A stretch of 64,000 bases of DNA from Amycolatopsis jiangsuensis (GTDB lineage Bacteria; Actinomycetota; Actinomycetes; Mycobacteriales; Pseudonocardiaceae): NCBI RefSeq assembly GCF_014204865.1, contig NZ_JACHMG010000001.1, positions 7,981,122 to 8,045,121 of the forward strand, given 5' to 3'. The notes below the pieces were generated by a model that worked only from the letters and a program-made list of their open reading frames with translations, made no database searches and was not told where the DNA came from. This document shows positions 32,948 through 41,917 of this stretch, in pieces. Numbering within the stretch: the first letter of the stretch is position 1; every line of letters starts with the position of its first letter. The position numbers and the translations under genes were made by a program.

Positions 32948-35079
32948 TGCCCGCGGAGCTGTCCGCTCTCGACGTTGCCGAGCCGCGCGGTCCGTACGAG
33001 CGCGGCGCGCTCGCATGGTGGGCAGCGGGCTGGGAAGGCGTCGTGCCGCTCGGCGCGCGTGCGAAGTGGCCGCCGCCGGCCGGGCGCACCGGGTGGGCCG
33101 GAGTGAACCCGTCCTACGCCGACGTGTACGCGTGGGCCGCGGGACCGGAAGGCGCGGGCAACATCGCGTTGCGGCTGCCGCGTGGCGTCTACGGGCTCGA
33201 CGTCGACGCCTACGGGGCGAAGACCGGCGCCGAGGCACTCGCCGCGCTGGAGGCGCAGCACGGCCCGCTGCCGGACACGTGGGTGATCACCTCACGCGAC
33301 GACGGGCGTTCGGGCATCCGACTCTTCCGCGCGGCGCTGCCCGAGGGACGGCGCTGGAAGAATGAGCCGGGTGGGCACGGCCGGGGTATCGAGTCGATCC
33401 ACTACGGACACCGCTACGCGGTGACGTGGCCGAGCGTGCACCCGTCGGGCTCGACGTACGTGCTGCGCTCGTCACGCACCTGGGAGGCGCACGAAGGTGC
33501 GGTGCCCGTCGACGAGCTGCCGCAGCTGCCCGCGGCGTGGGTCGACGGGCTGAGCGAGCCGGGCGAGATCGCCACGGGCTCGGCGGCCAGCGATCAGGCG
33601 ACCCGCGATGCCGTCGCCGCGTTCCGCGACGGCGAGACGTGCGAGCCCGTGCGGCGCGCGCTGAGCCGGGCGCTGGAGCGCGTGCGCGACGCGGTCAGCG
33701 GCGACGCACTGCACCCGGCGGGGCTGGAGAGCGTGCACGAGCTCGCGCGGCTCGGCCACGAGGGACACGCCGGCGTGCGCCAGGCGCTCACGCAGCACCA
33801 CGAGGCGTTCGTCGAGGCGCGCGCCGGCCGCGGTGCGTCGAACGGCGACGCCGAGGGCGAGTGGTGGCGCATGATCGCCGGCGCCGTCGGCAAGGCGCCG
33901 GGTGCGCCGCGCGCGGAGTGCGATTGCGCGCTGCTCGCGGGCGAGGGGCTGCTGTTCGAGTTCACCCCGGCCGAGGTGATGCCGGGAAAAGGTGAGGAGG
34001 GGGACGAGCGCGCGGGCGTGGTGGCGGGCATGACGGTGGTTGACCCGGTCGACTTCATGCTGAACGAAATGCTGTCGTTCGCCGAGGTAGCTCGCCGCGA
34101 GCCGCCCGCGCCGCTCGTCTCCGAGCTGCTCTACCTCGACACGCTCGCGTGGCTGATCGGCAAGCCGGGCAGCTTCAAGTCGTTCGTGGCGCTCGATCTC
34201 GCGGCGCACGTCGCGCTCGGCCGGGCCTGGGCGGGCCGCCGTGTGCGCCAAGGCGTCGCCCTGTACGTCGTCGCCGAAGGACTCGGCGGGATCGTGCTGC
34301 GGGCGCGGGCCTGGCAGAAAGTCAGGGGCGAGGTGCCCGACGAGTTCCTCCGGCTCTACCCCCGCGCCGTGCAGGTGCGCAACGCGGCGCACTGGGACGC
34401 GCTGGTCGAAGTCGCGCGCCGCCTGCGCCCCGCGCTGATCGTGCTGGACACGCAGGCCCGCGTAGCGCAGAGCGTGCGAGAGAACGACAACACGGAGATG
34501 GGCGAGTTCGTGGGGCAGCTTGACCGCCTGCGGCGAGCGAGCGGTGCATGCGTGCTCACCGTCCACCACGTCGGCCGCAACGGCGAGGATGCCCGCGGCG
34601 CGAGCTCGCTCGACGGGGCGCAGGACACCGAGCTGAAGGTCGAGCGCGTAGGCGGGCCGAAGGCGCTGACAGCCCGGCTCGTGGTCGACAAGCAGAAGGA
34701 CGGCGCCGACACCGACGCCGTGTCATTCGAGATGGTGCCGGTGGATCTCGGCGTGAATGGCGAGGGCGACCCGGTGAGCTCGCTCGTGGTGGACACCAAC
34801 GCATTCGTGAGTGCCGCCCCCGCACAGCCGTGGAAGGAGAATACCCCGGAGAAGCTCGCGCGCATTCTGGACGTCCTGCACGAGCAGTTCAGCCAGACGG
34901 GGGCGACCGGATACCAGGTGCTGTCCGTGCTCAAGGAGCGAGGCTGGGACCAGGAGTACTCGAAGACCTCGTTCTACCGCTGCTGGAACACGTTGATCAA
35001 GGATGAGCAGATCGGCAAGATGGCCGGCTCGCAGCGGTTCAAGGCCATCGTGGCGGCCGAAAACCCCGCTGGGGATTAG
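32944..35079 (+). CDS. Primase-polymerase/helicase replication protein
   Basis: The 711-residue protein joins two replication domains. The first ~200 residues look like a bifunctional primase-polymerase (GLDVDAYGAKTG with catalytic aspartates, IESIHYGHRYAVTWPSVHPS). The middle is a RecA/DnaB-like ATPase with Walker A IGKPGSFKSFVAL (near 400) and Walker B ALIVLDTQARVAQSV, plus CVLTVHHVGRNGEDARGASS. The C-terminus is a winged-helix-like region. It probably starts phage DNA synthesis. A repeat-rich candidate origin follows at once. GTG 32944 or ATG 32947 may be used. Confidence 0.85.
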   Translation: MMPAELSALDVAEPRGPYERGALAWWAAGWEGVVPLGARAKWPPPAGRTGWAGVNPSYADVYAWAAGPEGAGNIALRLPRGVYGLDVDAYGAKTGAEALAALEAQHGPLPDTWVITSRDDGRSGIRLFRAALPEGRRWKNEPGGHGRGIESIHYGHRYAVTWPSVHPSGSTYVLRSSRTWEAHEGAVPVDELPQLPAAWVDGLSEPGEIATGSAASDQATRDAVAAFRDGETCEPVRRALSRALERVRDAVSGDALHPAGLESVHELARLGHEGHAGVRQALTQHHEAFVEARAGRGASNGDAEGEWWRMIAGAVGKAPGAPRAECDCALLAGEGLLFEFTPAEVMPGKGEEGDERAGVVAGMTVVDPVDFMLNEMLSFAEVARREPPAPLVSELLYLDTLAWLIGKPGSFKSFVALDLAAHVALGRAWAGRRVRQGVALYVVAEGLGGIVLRARAWQKVRGEVPDEFLRLYPRAVQVRNAAHWDALVEVARRLRPALIVLDTQARVAQSVRENDNTEMGEFVGQLDRLRRASGACVLTVHHVGRNGEDARGASSLDGAQDTELKVERVGGPKALTARLVVDKQKDGADTDAVSFEMVPVDLGVNGEGDPVSSLVVDTNAFVSAAPAQPWKENTPEKLARILDVLHEQFSQTGATGYQVLSVLKERGWDQEYSKTSFYRCWNTLIKDEQIGKMAGSQRFKAIVAAENPAGD

Positions 35080-35109
35080 TTCCAAAACCATGATCACGAG
35101 TTTCGAGGT

Positions 35110-35266
35110 GGAACTAGTTCTGGGACTAGGGCTTTTCCCAACTAGTCCCAGAACCAAAACCCCATGACCTGCAAGTTTCCCAACTTGGAACTAGTTGGAA
35201 CTAGTTCTGGGACTAGATGGTTCCACTAGTTTCACCCCCCTTAAAGGGGGTGAAAGTGGGACTAGT
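35110..35266. repeat. ACTAGT-rich repeat block, candidate replication origin
   Basis: The 20-mer GGAACTAGTTCTGGGACTAG occurs twice (35110-35129, 35197-35216), and its core GTTCTGGGACTAG is inverted at 35142-35154. ACTAGT appears six times in the block. A perfect hairpin TTTCACCCCC/GGGGGTGAAA (35230-35239, 35246-35255) is flanked by two ACTAGT copies. The block is more AT-rich than its surroundings and lies between primase-helicase and helicase genes. Confidence 0.7.
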
Positions 35267-35301
35267 CGGCCGGAACCAAACCAAGTAAGGAGTACCTAAC
35301 A

Positions 35302-37131
35302 ATGGCGCCGAGAGTTGTGGCCGACACCGTGAAGACCGTGCCCGCGCCGAAGCTGCCGACCGTCGCGAGCACGGTCCGCGTGGTTCCAGATACGACGCCC
35401 ACCGTCCCGGACACCCGGCCGACCATGCCGCAGCGCGCCGCGGCGCAGCCTGCCTCCGCGGGCCCCGCGCTCAAGCTCCGCCCGTATCAAGCCGAGGCCA
35501 TCGACGCGATCAAGGCCGCGTGGACCGCGGGCATCCGGCGCCCGGCCGTCGTGCTGCCGACCGGGGCGGGCAAGACGGTCGTGTTCTCGGCGCTCGCCGC
35601 GATGATGCACGAGCGTGGCGTGAAGACCGTCGTCCTGGCGCACCGGGACGAGCTCGTGCAGCAGGCCGCGGCGAAGCTGCGCGCCGTCTCGCCGAACCTG
35701 CGCATCGGGATCGTGAAGGGCCCGCGCCGCGAGACCGCCGGCGTTGACGTGATCGTGGCGAGCGTGCAGTCCCTGGCGCGGGAAGAGCGTCGGCTGCAGC
35801 TGGCCCGGGCCGGCGTGCGGCTCGTGATCATCGACGAGTGCCACCACGCGGTGGCGAACACCTACATGGCAGTGCTGCGCGACCTCGGCGCGTTCAGTGA
35901 CGATCCGCTCGACGGCGCCTACGCCGTCGGCGTCACGGCCACCCTCGGCCGGTCGGACCGTGTCGCGCTGGAGGCCGCCTGGCAGCAGGTCGTCTACAAG
36001 CGCGACATCCTCGACATGATCCGGGACGGGTACCTGGTCAACGCCAAGGGCGTGCGGGTGCGGATCGCCGGTCTGGACCTGCGCACCGTCAAGCGCAGCC
36101 GCGGCGACTTCCAGGACGCCGCACTCGGGCAGGCCATGCACGACTCGCTCGCGCCCGCGGCGATCGCCCGCGCCTACCGCGAGCACGCGGCGGAGCGCCA
36201 GGGGATCGTGTTCACACCGACCGTCGAGATGGCGCACGAGATGGCCGAGACGTTCACCGACGAGGGGTTCCCGGCCGCCGCGATCGACGGCACCACGCCG
36301 ACCGAGCAGCGCCGCGAGACGCTCGCGCGGTTCGCGCGCGGCGAGCTGCAGGTGCTCACCAACTGCATGGTGCTGACCGAGGGATTCGACGCGCCGTGGT
36401 GCTCGGCCGTGGTGATCGCGCGGCCGACGAGCTCGGCACCGCTCTACATCCAGATGGCCGGGCGCGGGCTGCGTCCGCATCCGGGCAAGCGCGACGCGGT
36501 GATCCTCGACGTGGTCGGCGTGACCGGGAAGCACAAGCTCGCGTCCATTGCGGACCTGGCGGGCGCTGAGCGCGTCGAGAAGCTCCCAGACGACCTCGCC
36601 GAGTATGACGAGACCCTGGACCTGCTCGGGATCGCTGAGGAGGCGAACGCAGGCGGGGGAGCGTGGCAGGAGCCCGGCGCCGACGGCCCGCTCACGAGCG
36701 AGATCGTCGACCTGTTCGGCATGCGCCGAAAGACCTGGCTGCAGACGGCGCGCGGCGTGTGGTTCCTCTCGGCCGGCGAGGCGCTCGTATTCCTTGCGCC
36801 CGACGCCGAGCCGGGTCACTACCAGGTGGCGCGCTGCCCGGCGCGCGAGCAGGGCGGCGAGTTCCTGCGCTCGGGCCTTGACCTCGACGCGTCGATGCAG
36901 CTCGGCGAGCAGTACGCCGAGGAGGGCACGAAGGCGCTCACGAGCAAGGGCGCGTCGTGGCGCAAGCTTGCGCCGTCGCAAGGCCAGCTCAACGCCGCCG
37001 AGCGGATGGGGATCGCGACCGACGGCATGAGCCGGGGCGACCTGTCCGATGCCATGTCCGTCGTCATGGCGTCCCAGCGCATCGATCCCATGCCGTGCGT
37101 CGCGACGGTCAGCGAAGGGGGCTACTGGTGA
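35302..37131 (+). CDS. SF2 DEAD/DEAH-box helicase
   Basis: The 609-residue protein has a low-complexity start, then an SF2 core: LRPYQAEAIDAI, Walker A LPTGAGKTVV (near 90), VVLAHRDELVQQ, Walker B VIIDECHHAV, TATLGRSD and motif VI QMAGRGLRPHPGK. It resembles phage UvsW/RecG-like remodelling helicases. AAGGAG precedes ATG 35302 by 11 nt. The late part (DLFGMRRKTWLQTARGVWFL) is an accessory domain. It begins directly after the repeat block. Confidence 0.85.
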   Translation: MAPRVVADTVKTVPAPKLPTVASTVRVVPDTTPTVPDTRPTMPQRAAAQPASAGPALKLRPYQAEAIDAIKAAWTAGIRRPAVVLPTGAGKTVVFSALAAMMHERGVKTVVLAHRDELVQQAAAKLRAVSPNLRIGIVKGPRRETAGVDVIVASVQSLAREERRLQLARAGVRLVIIDECHHAVANTYMAVLRDLGAFSDDPLDGAYAVGVTATLGRSDRVALEAAWQQVVYKRDILDMIRDGYLVNAKGVRVRIAGLDLRTVKRSRGDFQDAALGQAMHDSLAPAAIARAYREHAAERQGIVFTPTVEMAHEMAETFTDEGFPAAAIDGTTPTEQRRETLARFARGELQVLTNCMVLTEGFDAPWCSAVVIARPTSSAPLYIQMAGRGLRPHPGKRDAVILDVVGVTGKHKLASIADLAGAERVEKLPDDLAEYDETLDLLGIAEEANAGGGAWQEPGADGPLTSEIVDLFGMRRKTWLQTARGVWFLSAGEALVFLAPDAEPGHYQVARCPAREQGGEFLRSGLDLDASMQLGEQYAEEGTKALTSKGASWRKLAPSQGQLNAAERMGIATDGMSRGDLSDAMSVVMASQRIDPMPCVATVSEGGYW

Positions 37132-37220
37132 ACGCCGATCCCGTGGCCCGCACCACCGTCCAAGTCATCACGAAGAACGTTGCACCTCTGGAAAGGAAAG
37201 AAGATCATGACCGTCGCTGA
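37128..37220 (+). CDS. Possible 30-residue ORF
   Basis: GTG 37128 overlaps the helicase stop and gives a 30-residue product (VNADPVARTTVQVITKNVAP...). It overlaps the following gene by 14 nt. It may only couple translation between the two. Confidence 0.3.
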   Translation: MNADPVARTTVQVITKNVAPLERKEDHDRR

Positions 37221-37464
37221 CGAAGCTGCCCAGCTCAACACCATCTCGCAGGACATGCCGCTTCACGCGCAGCAGTCCGTCACTGCCGAGCTTGAGCAAC
37301 TCGGCCCGCACGTCGCGCAGCTGCTCGGCCACGACCACCCCGGGAATCAGCGCATTCAGGAACTGATCAACAACGCGATGCGACTGTCAGGCGACACCTT
37401 CCAGGCGCTCGAGCTCCTCGGGCAGGCCTGCCGCGAGGTCGCCCAGAGCCTGCAGAGGGGCTGA
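37207..37464 (+). CDS. Small helical hypothetical protein
   Basis: This 85-residue, mostly alpha-helical protein (MTVADEAAQLNTISQDMPLH) has GGAAAGGAAAG upstream as ribosome-binding site. No function is recognised. Confidence 0.55.
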   Translation: MTVADEAAQLNTISQDMPLHAQQSVTAELEQLGPHVAQLLGHDHPGNQRIQELINNAMRLSGDTFQALELLGQACREVAQSLQRG

Positions 37465-37583
37465 ACGCGCCTGACGACCGCCGCACCCCCGAGGAGATCC
37501 TCACCGACCTCGTCACGGACGACCAGCCACCGGCTGACCTCGTCGACAAGGTGAAGCGCCAGATCCCCCGGGAGCCGAAGTGA
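37461..37583 (+). CDS. Possible small protein with CTG start
   Basis: The frame 37461-37583 encodes a plausible acidic 40-residue peptide (RRTPEEILTDLVTDDQPPAD) but has no ATG, GTG or TTG. A CTG overlaps the previous stop in the same 4-nt manner as neighbouring genes, which suggests CTG initiation. Confidence 0.35.
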   Translation: MNAPDDRRTPEEILTDLVTDDQPPADLVDKVKRQIPREPK

Positions 37584-37590
37584 TCCAGAC

Positions 37591-37800
37591 TTGCTCGCTC
37601 CCGATCCGGCCCGGCACCGCGCGAGCGCTCGGCCTGCGCGCGCGGTGCCGCGGCCCGTCGCGATCCTGCGATGCGACCATGAGCTGTCCGACGCCGAGCG
37701 CGAGGAGCTGGCGCGGCAGTTCGCCAAAGCACGCGCGAACCCGCGATTGGTCGTGCTGACCAGCAACCCCGACGGACGCACGGTCACGCCGCGGCGCTGA
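37591..37800 (+). CDS. Small hypothetical protein
   Basis: The 69-residue product (TTG start) has a protein-like C-terminal half, VAILRCDHELSDAEREELAR, seen in small actinophage proteins. It lies just after the preceding short ORF. The start is uncertain. Confidence 0.45.
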   Translation: MLAPDPARHRASARPARAVPRPVAILRCDHELSDAEREELARQFAKARANPRLVVLTSNPDGRTVTPRR

Positions 37801-37886
37801 GACCTGCCCTACATCCGCAGTGCGATCCGGCAGTGCCTGTGGCCCTTTTCGGCCCACCGATGCCCCGATGCGAGAGGATGACCGCC

Positions 37887-38078
37887 GTGGATGACCTAAT
37901 CGCGGAGATCCGCTACATGCTGCGGCACCCGATCCGCGCGAACGCGGCCACGTGCCGCGCGGTGGCCGATACCGAGCTCGGCGCCGCGCTCGCGTACCTC
38001 GTCCAGCACCCGATGCGTTCGCTTCGGGAGACGTTCACGCCGATCTTCGACGACATCGCGAGGGGAATGGGCCGGTGA
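37887..38078 (+). CDS. Small hypothetical protein
   Basis: A 63-residue product (VDDLIAEIRYMLRHPIRANA...) from GTG 37887, with GAGAGG 9-10 nt upstream; ATG 37878 is the alternative. It is followed at once by the broken DUF6221-like fragment in another frame. Confidence 0.45.
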   Translation: MDDLIAEIRYMLRHPIRANAATCRAVADTELGAALAYLVQHPMRSLRETFTPIFDDIARGMGR

Positions 38079-38162
38079 TGCGTTTGAGGCTGGCGTAGCC
38101 GAGCACATCGCCCGCCACGATCCAGCCCGCGTGCTCGCCGAGGTCGCCGCCAAACGGCGGAT
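38063..38162 (+). pseudogene. DUF6221-like gene, 5' fragment split by IS21
   Basis: In one frame the segment reads GEWAGDAFEAGVAEHIARHD, then ARVLAEVAAKRRI, the hallmark of small actinophage DUF6221 proteins. It has no start codon in frame, so its own N-terminus seems to have been lost or shifted before. The IS21 element is inserted directly after GGCGGAT (38156-38162). The remainder continues at 41943. Confidence 0.65.
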
Positions 38163-38170
38163 TGTTTCTA

Positions 38171-38242
38171 CCGGTAGTTCTTGGCTCCACTGCTCCGGGT
38201 AGTTCTGGCCCCGTTGTGGATTTTCCGGCGAGTTTTGGCCCC
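38171..38242 (+). repeat. Left-end transposase sites of IS21 (three repeats)
   Basis: Three related 18-mers lie at 38171-38188 (CCGGTAGTTCTTGGCTCC), 38195-38212 and 38225-38242 (CCGGCGAGTTTTGGCCCC). They match the right-end copies in inverted orientation and are typical IstA binding sites. Confidence 0.8.
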
Positions 38243-38355
38243 ACCTTGTCTGATGTGGACACGCCCACGATGGTGTGAAGGGGCGCGGGTCACCCGGTCG
38301 GAGCGGCAACGATGGGCGGCCTTACCCACTTGCTCGGTCGTGTCGGAGGCCTGAG

Positions 38356-40053
38356 TTGTCCTTGTCGCGCGTGGAGTTGTTCGCACGCATTCGTCGTGAT
38401 CGCCGGTTGGATCCGGACGTGTCGGTCCGCACGCTCGCCGAGCGGTACCGGGTGCACCGCCGCGCGGTGCGGGAGGCGCTGGAGAGCGCGGTGCCGAAGG
38501 AGCGCAAGAAGCCACCGCCGCGGCGGTCGGTGCTGGAACCGGCTCACGGCTGGATCGACGAGATGCTGCGCGAGGATCTGGCCGCGCCGCGCAAGCAGAA
38601 GCACACGACGATCCGGATCTACCGGCGGTTGATCAGCGAGTACGGCTTCGACCAGGCGGGCAAGACGGTGGTCTATGAGTATGTCGCGCGCCGGCGCCCG
38701 GAGATCATCGCCGAGGCCAAGGCCGGGCACGCCCATCTCGAGGGCATGGTCCCGCAGCAGCACCAGCCGGGCGAGGAAGCCGAGGTCGACTTCGCCGACG
38801 TCTGGGTGCGGATCAACGGCGAGGCCACCCGCTGCCACCTGTTCACGCTGCGGTTGTCGTATTCAGGCAAGGCGATTCACCGGGTCTTCAAATCCGAGGC
38901 GTTGGAAGCGTTCATGCAGGGCCACGTCGAGGCCTTCGCCGCGCTGGGCGGGGTCCCGACCCGCCACATCCGCTACGACAACCTCAAGCCCGCCGTCTCA
39001 CGGGTCTGCTTCGGCAGGGAACGGGTCGAATCCGAGCGGTGGGCCCAATTCCGCTCCTTCTACGGGTTCGACGCGTTCTACTGCATTCCCGGGCAGGAAG
39101 GCGCCCACGAGAAGGGCGGAGTCGAGCAGGAAGGCGGCCGGTTCCGCCGCAACCACCTGGTCCCGGTGCTCGACGTCGCCAGTCTCGACGAGCTGAACGA
39201 GCGCTGCGCGCGGATTGACCTGGACGAGGAGGACCGGGTCATCCACGGCCAGCGGGTCACCGTCGGGTTCAAGTTCCGCGAGGAGGTCGACCTGTTCGCG
39301 CCGTTGCCCGTCGACGACTATGACTGCGGCGCGGTGTTCACCCCGAAAGTCGGCAGGGATTCGAGGATTACCGTCCGGCAGTGTCTCTACTCGGTTCCGG
39401 CGCGGTTCATCGGCCGCCGGGTGCGGGTGTCGTTGCGCGCCAACGACCTGCTGGTCTTTGACCGCGGCAAGCTCATCGCCCGGCACCCGAGGATGACCCA
39501 GCGCGGCGCCTCCCACGACAACCTTGACCATTACCTGGAGATCTTGCTGGGCAAGCCGGGCGCGCTGCCCGGGTCGACCGCGCTGGCCACCGCGCGGGCG
39601 GAAGGCATGTTCACCACTGTTCATGACGCGTTCTGGAACGCCGCGCGCGAAGCTCACGGCGACCGCGACGGCACCCGGCTGCTGATCCAGGTCCTGCTGC
39701 TGCACCGGCAGCTCGCGGCCGAGTTCGTGATCGCCGGGATCACCACGGCCCTGGACGTCGGCGGGACCAGCCCGGACCTGGTCGCGGTCGAGGCCCGCAA
39801 GGCCGAGAAGGCCCACCGCGACACCCAGCCGCTGCTCGATGACGCCGACTGCGCCGAGCTGGGCATCGAGACCATCGTCATGCCCGCGATCACCGACGAC
39901 ACGCCGGATCCGCGCATCCGCGTCACACCGGCCGGCGGCGCCGACGTGATCACCCTGCACCCGCGGGTCCCGGCCCTGACCGAACGCCCGCTTCCACCGC
40001 TGGACATCTACGACCAGCTGCTCACCCGACGCCGGAAAGGCACCAGCGCATGA
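38356..40053 (+). CDS. istA: IS21 transposase IstA
   Basis: IstA is a DDE transposase. The 565-residue product has an N-terminal HTH (VSVRTLAERYRVHRRAVREA) and an rve core with Asp145 in EVDFADVW, Asp208 in IRYDNLK and Glu257 in GGVEQEGG. A C-terminal beta region follows. TTG 38356 is chosen since GGAGG lies 6 nt upstream; a longer frame to 38275 is unconserved. It overlaps istB by 4 nt (ATGA). Confidence 0.93.
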   Translation: MSLSRVELFARIRRDRRLDPDVSVRTLAERYRVHRRAVREALESAVPKERKKPPPRRSVLEPAHGWIDEMLREDLAAPRKQKHTTIRIYRRLISEYGFDQAGKTVVYEYVARRRPEIIAEAKAGHAHLEGMVPQQHQPGEEAEVDFADVWVRINGEATRCHLFTLRLSYSGKAIHRVFKSEALEAFMQGHVEAFAALGGVPTRHIRYDNLKPAVSRVCFGRERVESERWAQFRSFYGFDAFYCIPGQEGAHEKGGVEQEGGRFRRNHLVPVLDVASLDELNERCARIDLDEEDRVIHGQRVTVGFKFREEVDLFAPLPVDDYDCGAVFTPKVGRDSRITVRQCLYSVPARFIGRRVRVSLRANDLLVFDRGKLIARHPRMTQRGASHDNLDHYLEILLGKPGALPGSTALATARAEGMFTTVHDAFWNAAREAHGDRDGTRLLIQVLLLHRQLAAEFVIAGITTALDVGGTSPDLVAVEARKAEKAHRDTQPLLDDADCAELGIETIVMPAITDDTPDPRIRVTPAGGADVITLHPRVPALTERPLPPLDIYDQLLTRRRKGTSA

Positions 40054-40865
40054 CTACCGCCCCCGCCGAACGCAAAACCCTGCCCGGCATGGACAGCCTC
40101 GACACCCTGATCGACCAGGCCTGCCGCAGCCTGGCGATGCCGACGATCCGTGAACGCTTCAGCGAGATCGCCGAGTCCTCGCTGCGCGAGCAGGCCTCCT
40201 ACAAGACGTTCCTGCTCGAGCTGCTCGAAGCCGAGGTCGAGCATCGCGACGAACGCCGCCGCACCCGGCTGGTCCGCGAGGCGAAGTTCCGGCGCCCCAA
40301 GCGCATCGAGGACTTCGACTTCGCGATCAACCCGAACATCTCCCAGGAGGTGGTCAACACCCTCACCGAGCCCGGCTGGGTCGCGTCCGGGCAGCCGCTC
40401 TGCCTCATTGGCGACTCGGGCACCGGCAAGACTCACCTGCTCATCGGGATCGGCACCGCGATCGCCGAATCGGGCCTGAAGGTCCGCTACACGACCACGG
40501 CGAACCTGGTCAACGAGCTGTCCGAAGCCGCGGGCGACAAGCAGCTGACCCGCGTCTATGCCCGCTACGACAAGGTCGACCTGCTCTGCTTGGACGAGTT
40601 CGGCTACATGGAACTGGACAAGGTCGGCGCGAAACTGTTGTTCCAGCTGTTCACCGACCGTGAGGAACGCCGCGCGATTGCCATCGCGACCAACGCCCCG
40701 TTTTCAGAATGGCCGAAGACCTTCACCGACCAGCGGCTCTGCCGCGCGGTGATCGACCGGATGACGTTCAACGGCACCATCATCGAGACCGGCAGCGAGT
40801 CCTACCGCGCCCAGAGCACGCAAGCCCGCCTGCTCGAACAAGCTGCCCAGCTCACCGGCGACTGA
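40050..40865 (+). CDS. istB: IS21 helper ATPase IstB
   Basis: IstB is the AAA+ ATPase that selects targets for IstA. The 271-residue product has Walker A GDSGTGKTHL (near 121-130), Walker B VDLLCLDEFGYM and the arginine segment VIDRMTFNG. It is translationally coupled to istA, as in all IS21 elements. Confidence 0.95.
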   Translation: MTTAPAERKTLPGMDSLDTLIDQACRSLAMPTIRERFSEIAESSLREQASYKTFLLELLEAEVEHRDERRRTRLVREAKFRRPKRIEDFDFAINPNISQEVVNTLTEPGWVASGQPLCLIGDSGTGKTHLLIGIGTAIAESGLKVRYTTTANLVNELSEAAGDKQLTRVYARYDKVDLLCLDEFGYMELDKVGAKLLFQLFTDREERRAIAIATNAPFSEWPKTFTDQRLCRAVIDRMTFNGTIIETGSESYRAQSTQARLLEQAAQLTGD

Positions 40866-40903
40866 CCATCCGAATCTGGATCCATGAGGTCTGACCAGGC
40901 AGA

Positions 40904-41605
40904 ATGATGCAGGTGACCGATACCGCCGAATCCTCGACGAGCACCACGCCGCCGGCGCTGGTTCAGATCGTGGCCGGACGGCCGCACCCGATCGGCAGCT
41001 TCCGGTTCTTCTTCGCCGACCAGCGCTGGGAGTGGTCCGACGAAGTGGCCGCGTTGCACGGCTACGCGCCCGGCACCGTGGAGCCCACTACGGACTTGCT
41101 GCTGTCGCACAAGCATCCGGAGGACCGTGACGCCGTCGCCGGGACATTGGCCGCGGCGGTTCGGGACGGAACGGCGTTCTGCAGTCGTCACCGCATCATC
41201 GACACCGCCGGCGCCGAGCATCACGTGCTGGTCGTCGGCGACCGGCTCTACAACTCCACCGGCGCCACCATCGGCGCGACCGGCTACTACATCGACCTCG
41301 ACGGCGGTCTGGCCGACCTGCGCAAGCAGGTCCTCGACGAAACCGTCCCGGAATTAGTCGGGGCCCGCGCCAAGATCGAGCAGGCCAAAGGCGCGCTCAT
41401 GCTCGTCTACGGCATCACCGCCGACCAGGCATTCGCCGTGCTGCAATGGCGCTCGCAGGAAACCAACACCAAGCTGCGGGTTCTGGCCGAAAAGCTCGCC
41501 GCGGCCTTGACCGCCCTCGGCGGCGGCCCGCTGCAGCAGCGCACCCAGTTCGACCACCTGCTGCTGACCATTCACCAGCACCCCGACCAATCGGTCACCG
41601 CATAG
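40904..41605 (+). CDS. PAS-ANTAR regulator carried by the IS21 element
   Basis: The 233-residue protein joins a PAS_3-type sensor domain (RFFFADQRWEWSDEVAALHG, HKHPEDRDAVAGTL, IGATGYYIDL) to a C-terminal ANTAR domain (ARAKIEQAKGALMLVYGITA, AFAVLQWRSQETNTKLRVLA). ANTAR proteins bind paired RNA hairpins and block transcription termination. It lies 38 nt after istB, inside the terminal repeats, so it is a passenger. Two hairpins follow at 41661-41714. The ligand of the PAS domain is unknown. Confidence 0.85.
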   Translation: MMQVTDTAESSTSTTPPALVQIVAGRPHPIGSFRFFFADQRWEWSDEVAALHGYAPGTVEPTTDLLLSHKHPEDRDAVAGTLAAAVRDGTAFCSRHRIIDTAGAEHHVLVVGDRLYNSTGATIGATGYYIDLDGGLADLRKQVLDETVPELVGARAKIEQAKGALMLVYGITADQAFAVLQWRSQETNTKLRVLAEKLAAALTALGGGPLQQRTQFDHLLLTIHQHPDQSVTA

Positions 41606-41660
41606 CGGCTTCCTGCCACCGCCACACAGACCCCGACCTCACGAAGATCGCGGCGCCGAG

Positions 41661-41714
41661 GGCCCTGAAACGAAAGGGCCGGCTGCCCACGGCGATCTGC
41701 CCTGTCGGGGGCAG
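41661..41714 (+). promoter_or_regulatory. Paired hairpins downstream of the ANTAR gene
   Basis: GGCCCT/AGGGCC (41661-41666, 41675-41680) has an 8-nt loop and CTGCCC/GGGCAG (41697-41702, 41709-41714) has a 6-nt loop. They lie 16 nt apart. ANTAR proteins recognise two adjacent hairpins with 6-nt loops, but the A1/G4 loop residues are not met here, so the link is tentative. Confidence 0.3.
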
Positions 41715-41809
41715 GGTCCGTGAGCACCCGGCCCGCACAACCTAAACCCGCCGCCGTCGCGCCACCGAGATGGACGCGGCCCCACTCCAAACTTTCACCC
41801 AACCAGGGT

Positions 41810-41917
41810 GGAGCCAAAACTCCCCGGAAACCCGGAAGGACCCTCACCCGCGACTCAACCCGTCACGGCACTGCTGGGGCCAAAACTTGCCGGAAAAGTG
41901 GGGCCAGAACTAGGCGG
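41810..41917 (-). repeat. Right-end transposase sites of IS21 (three repeats)
   Basis: Copies at 41810-41827, 41876-41893 (GGGGCCAAAACTTGCCGG) and 41900-41917 (GGGGCCAGAACTAGGCGG) are inverted versions of the left-end repeats, supporting the element boundaries. Confidence 0.8.
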
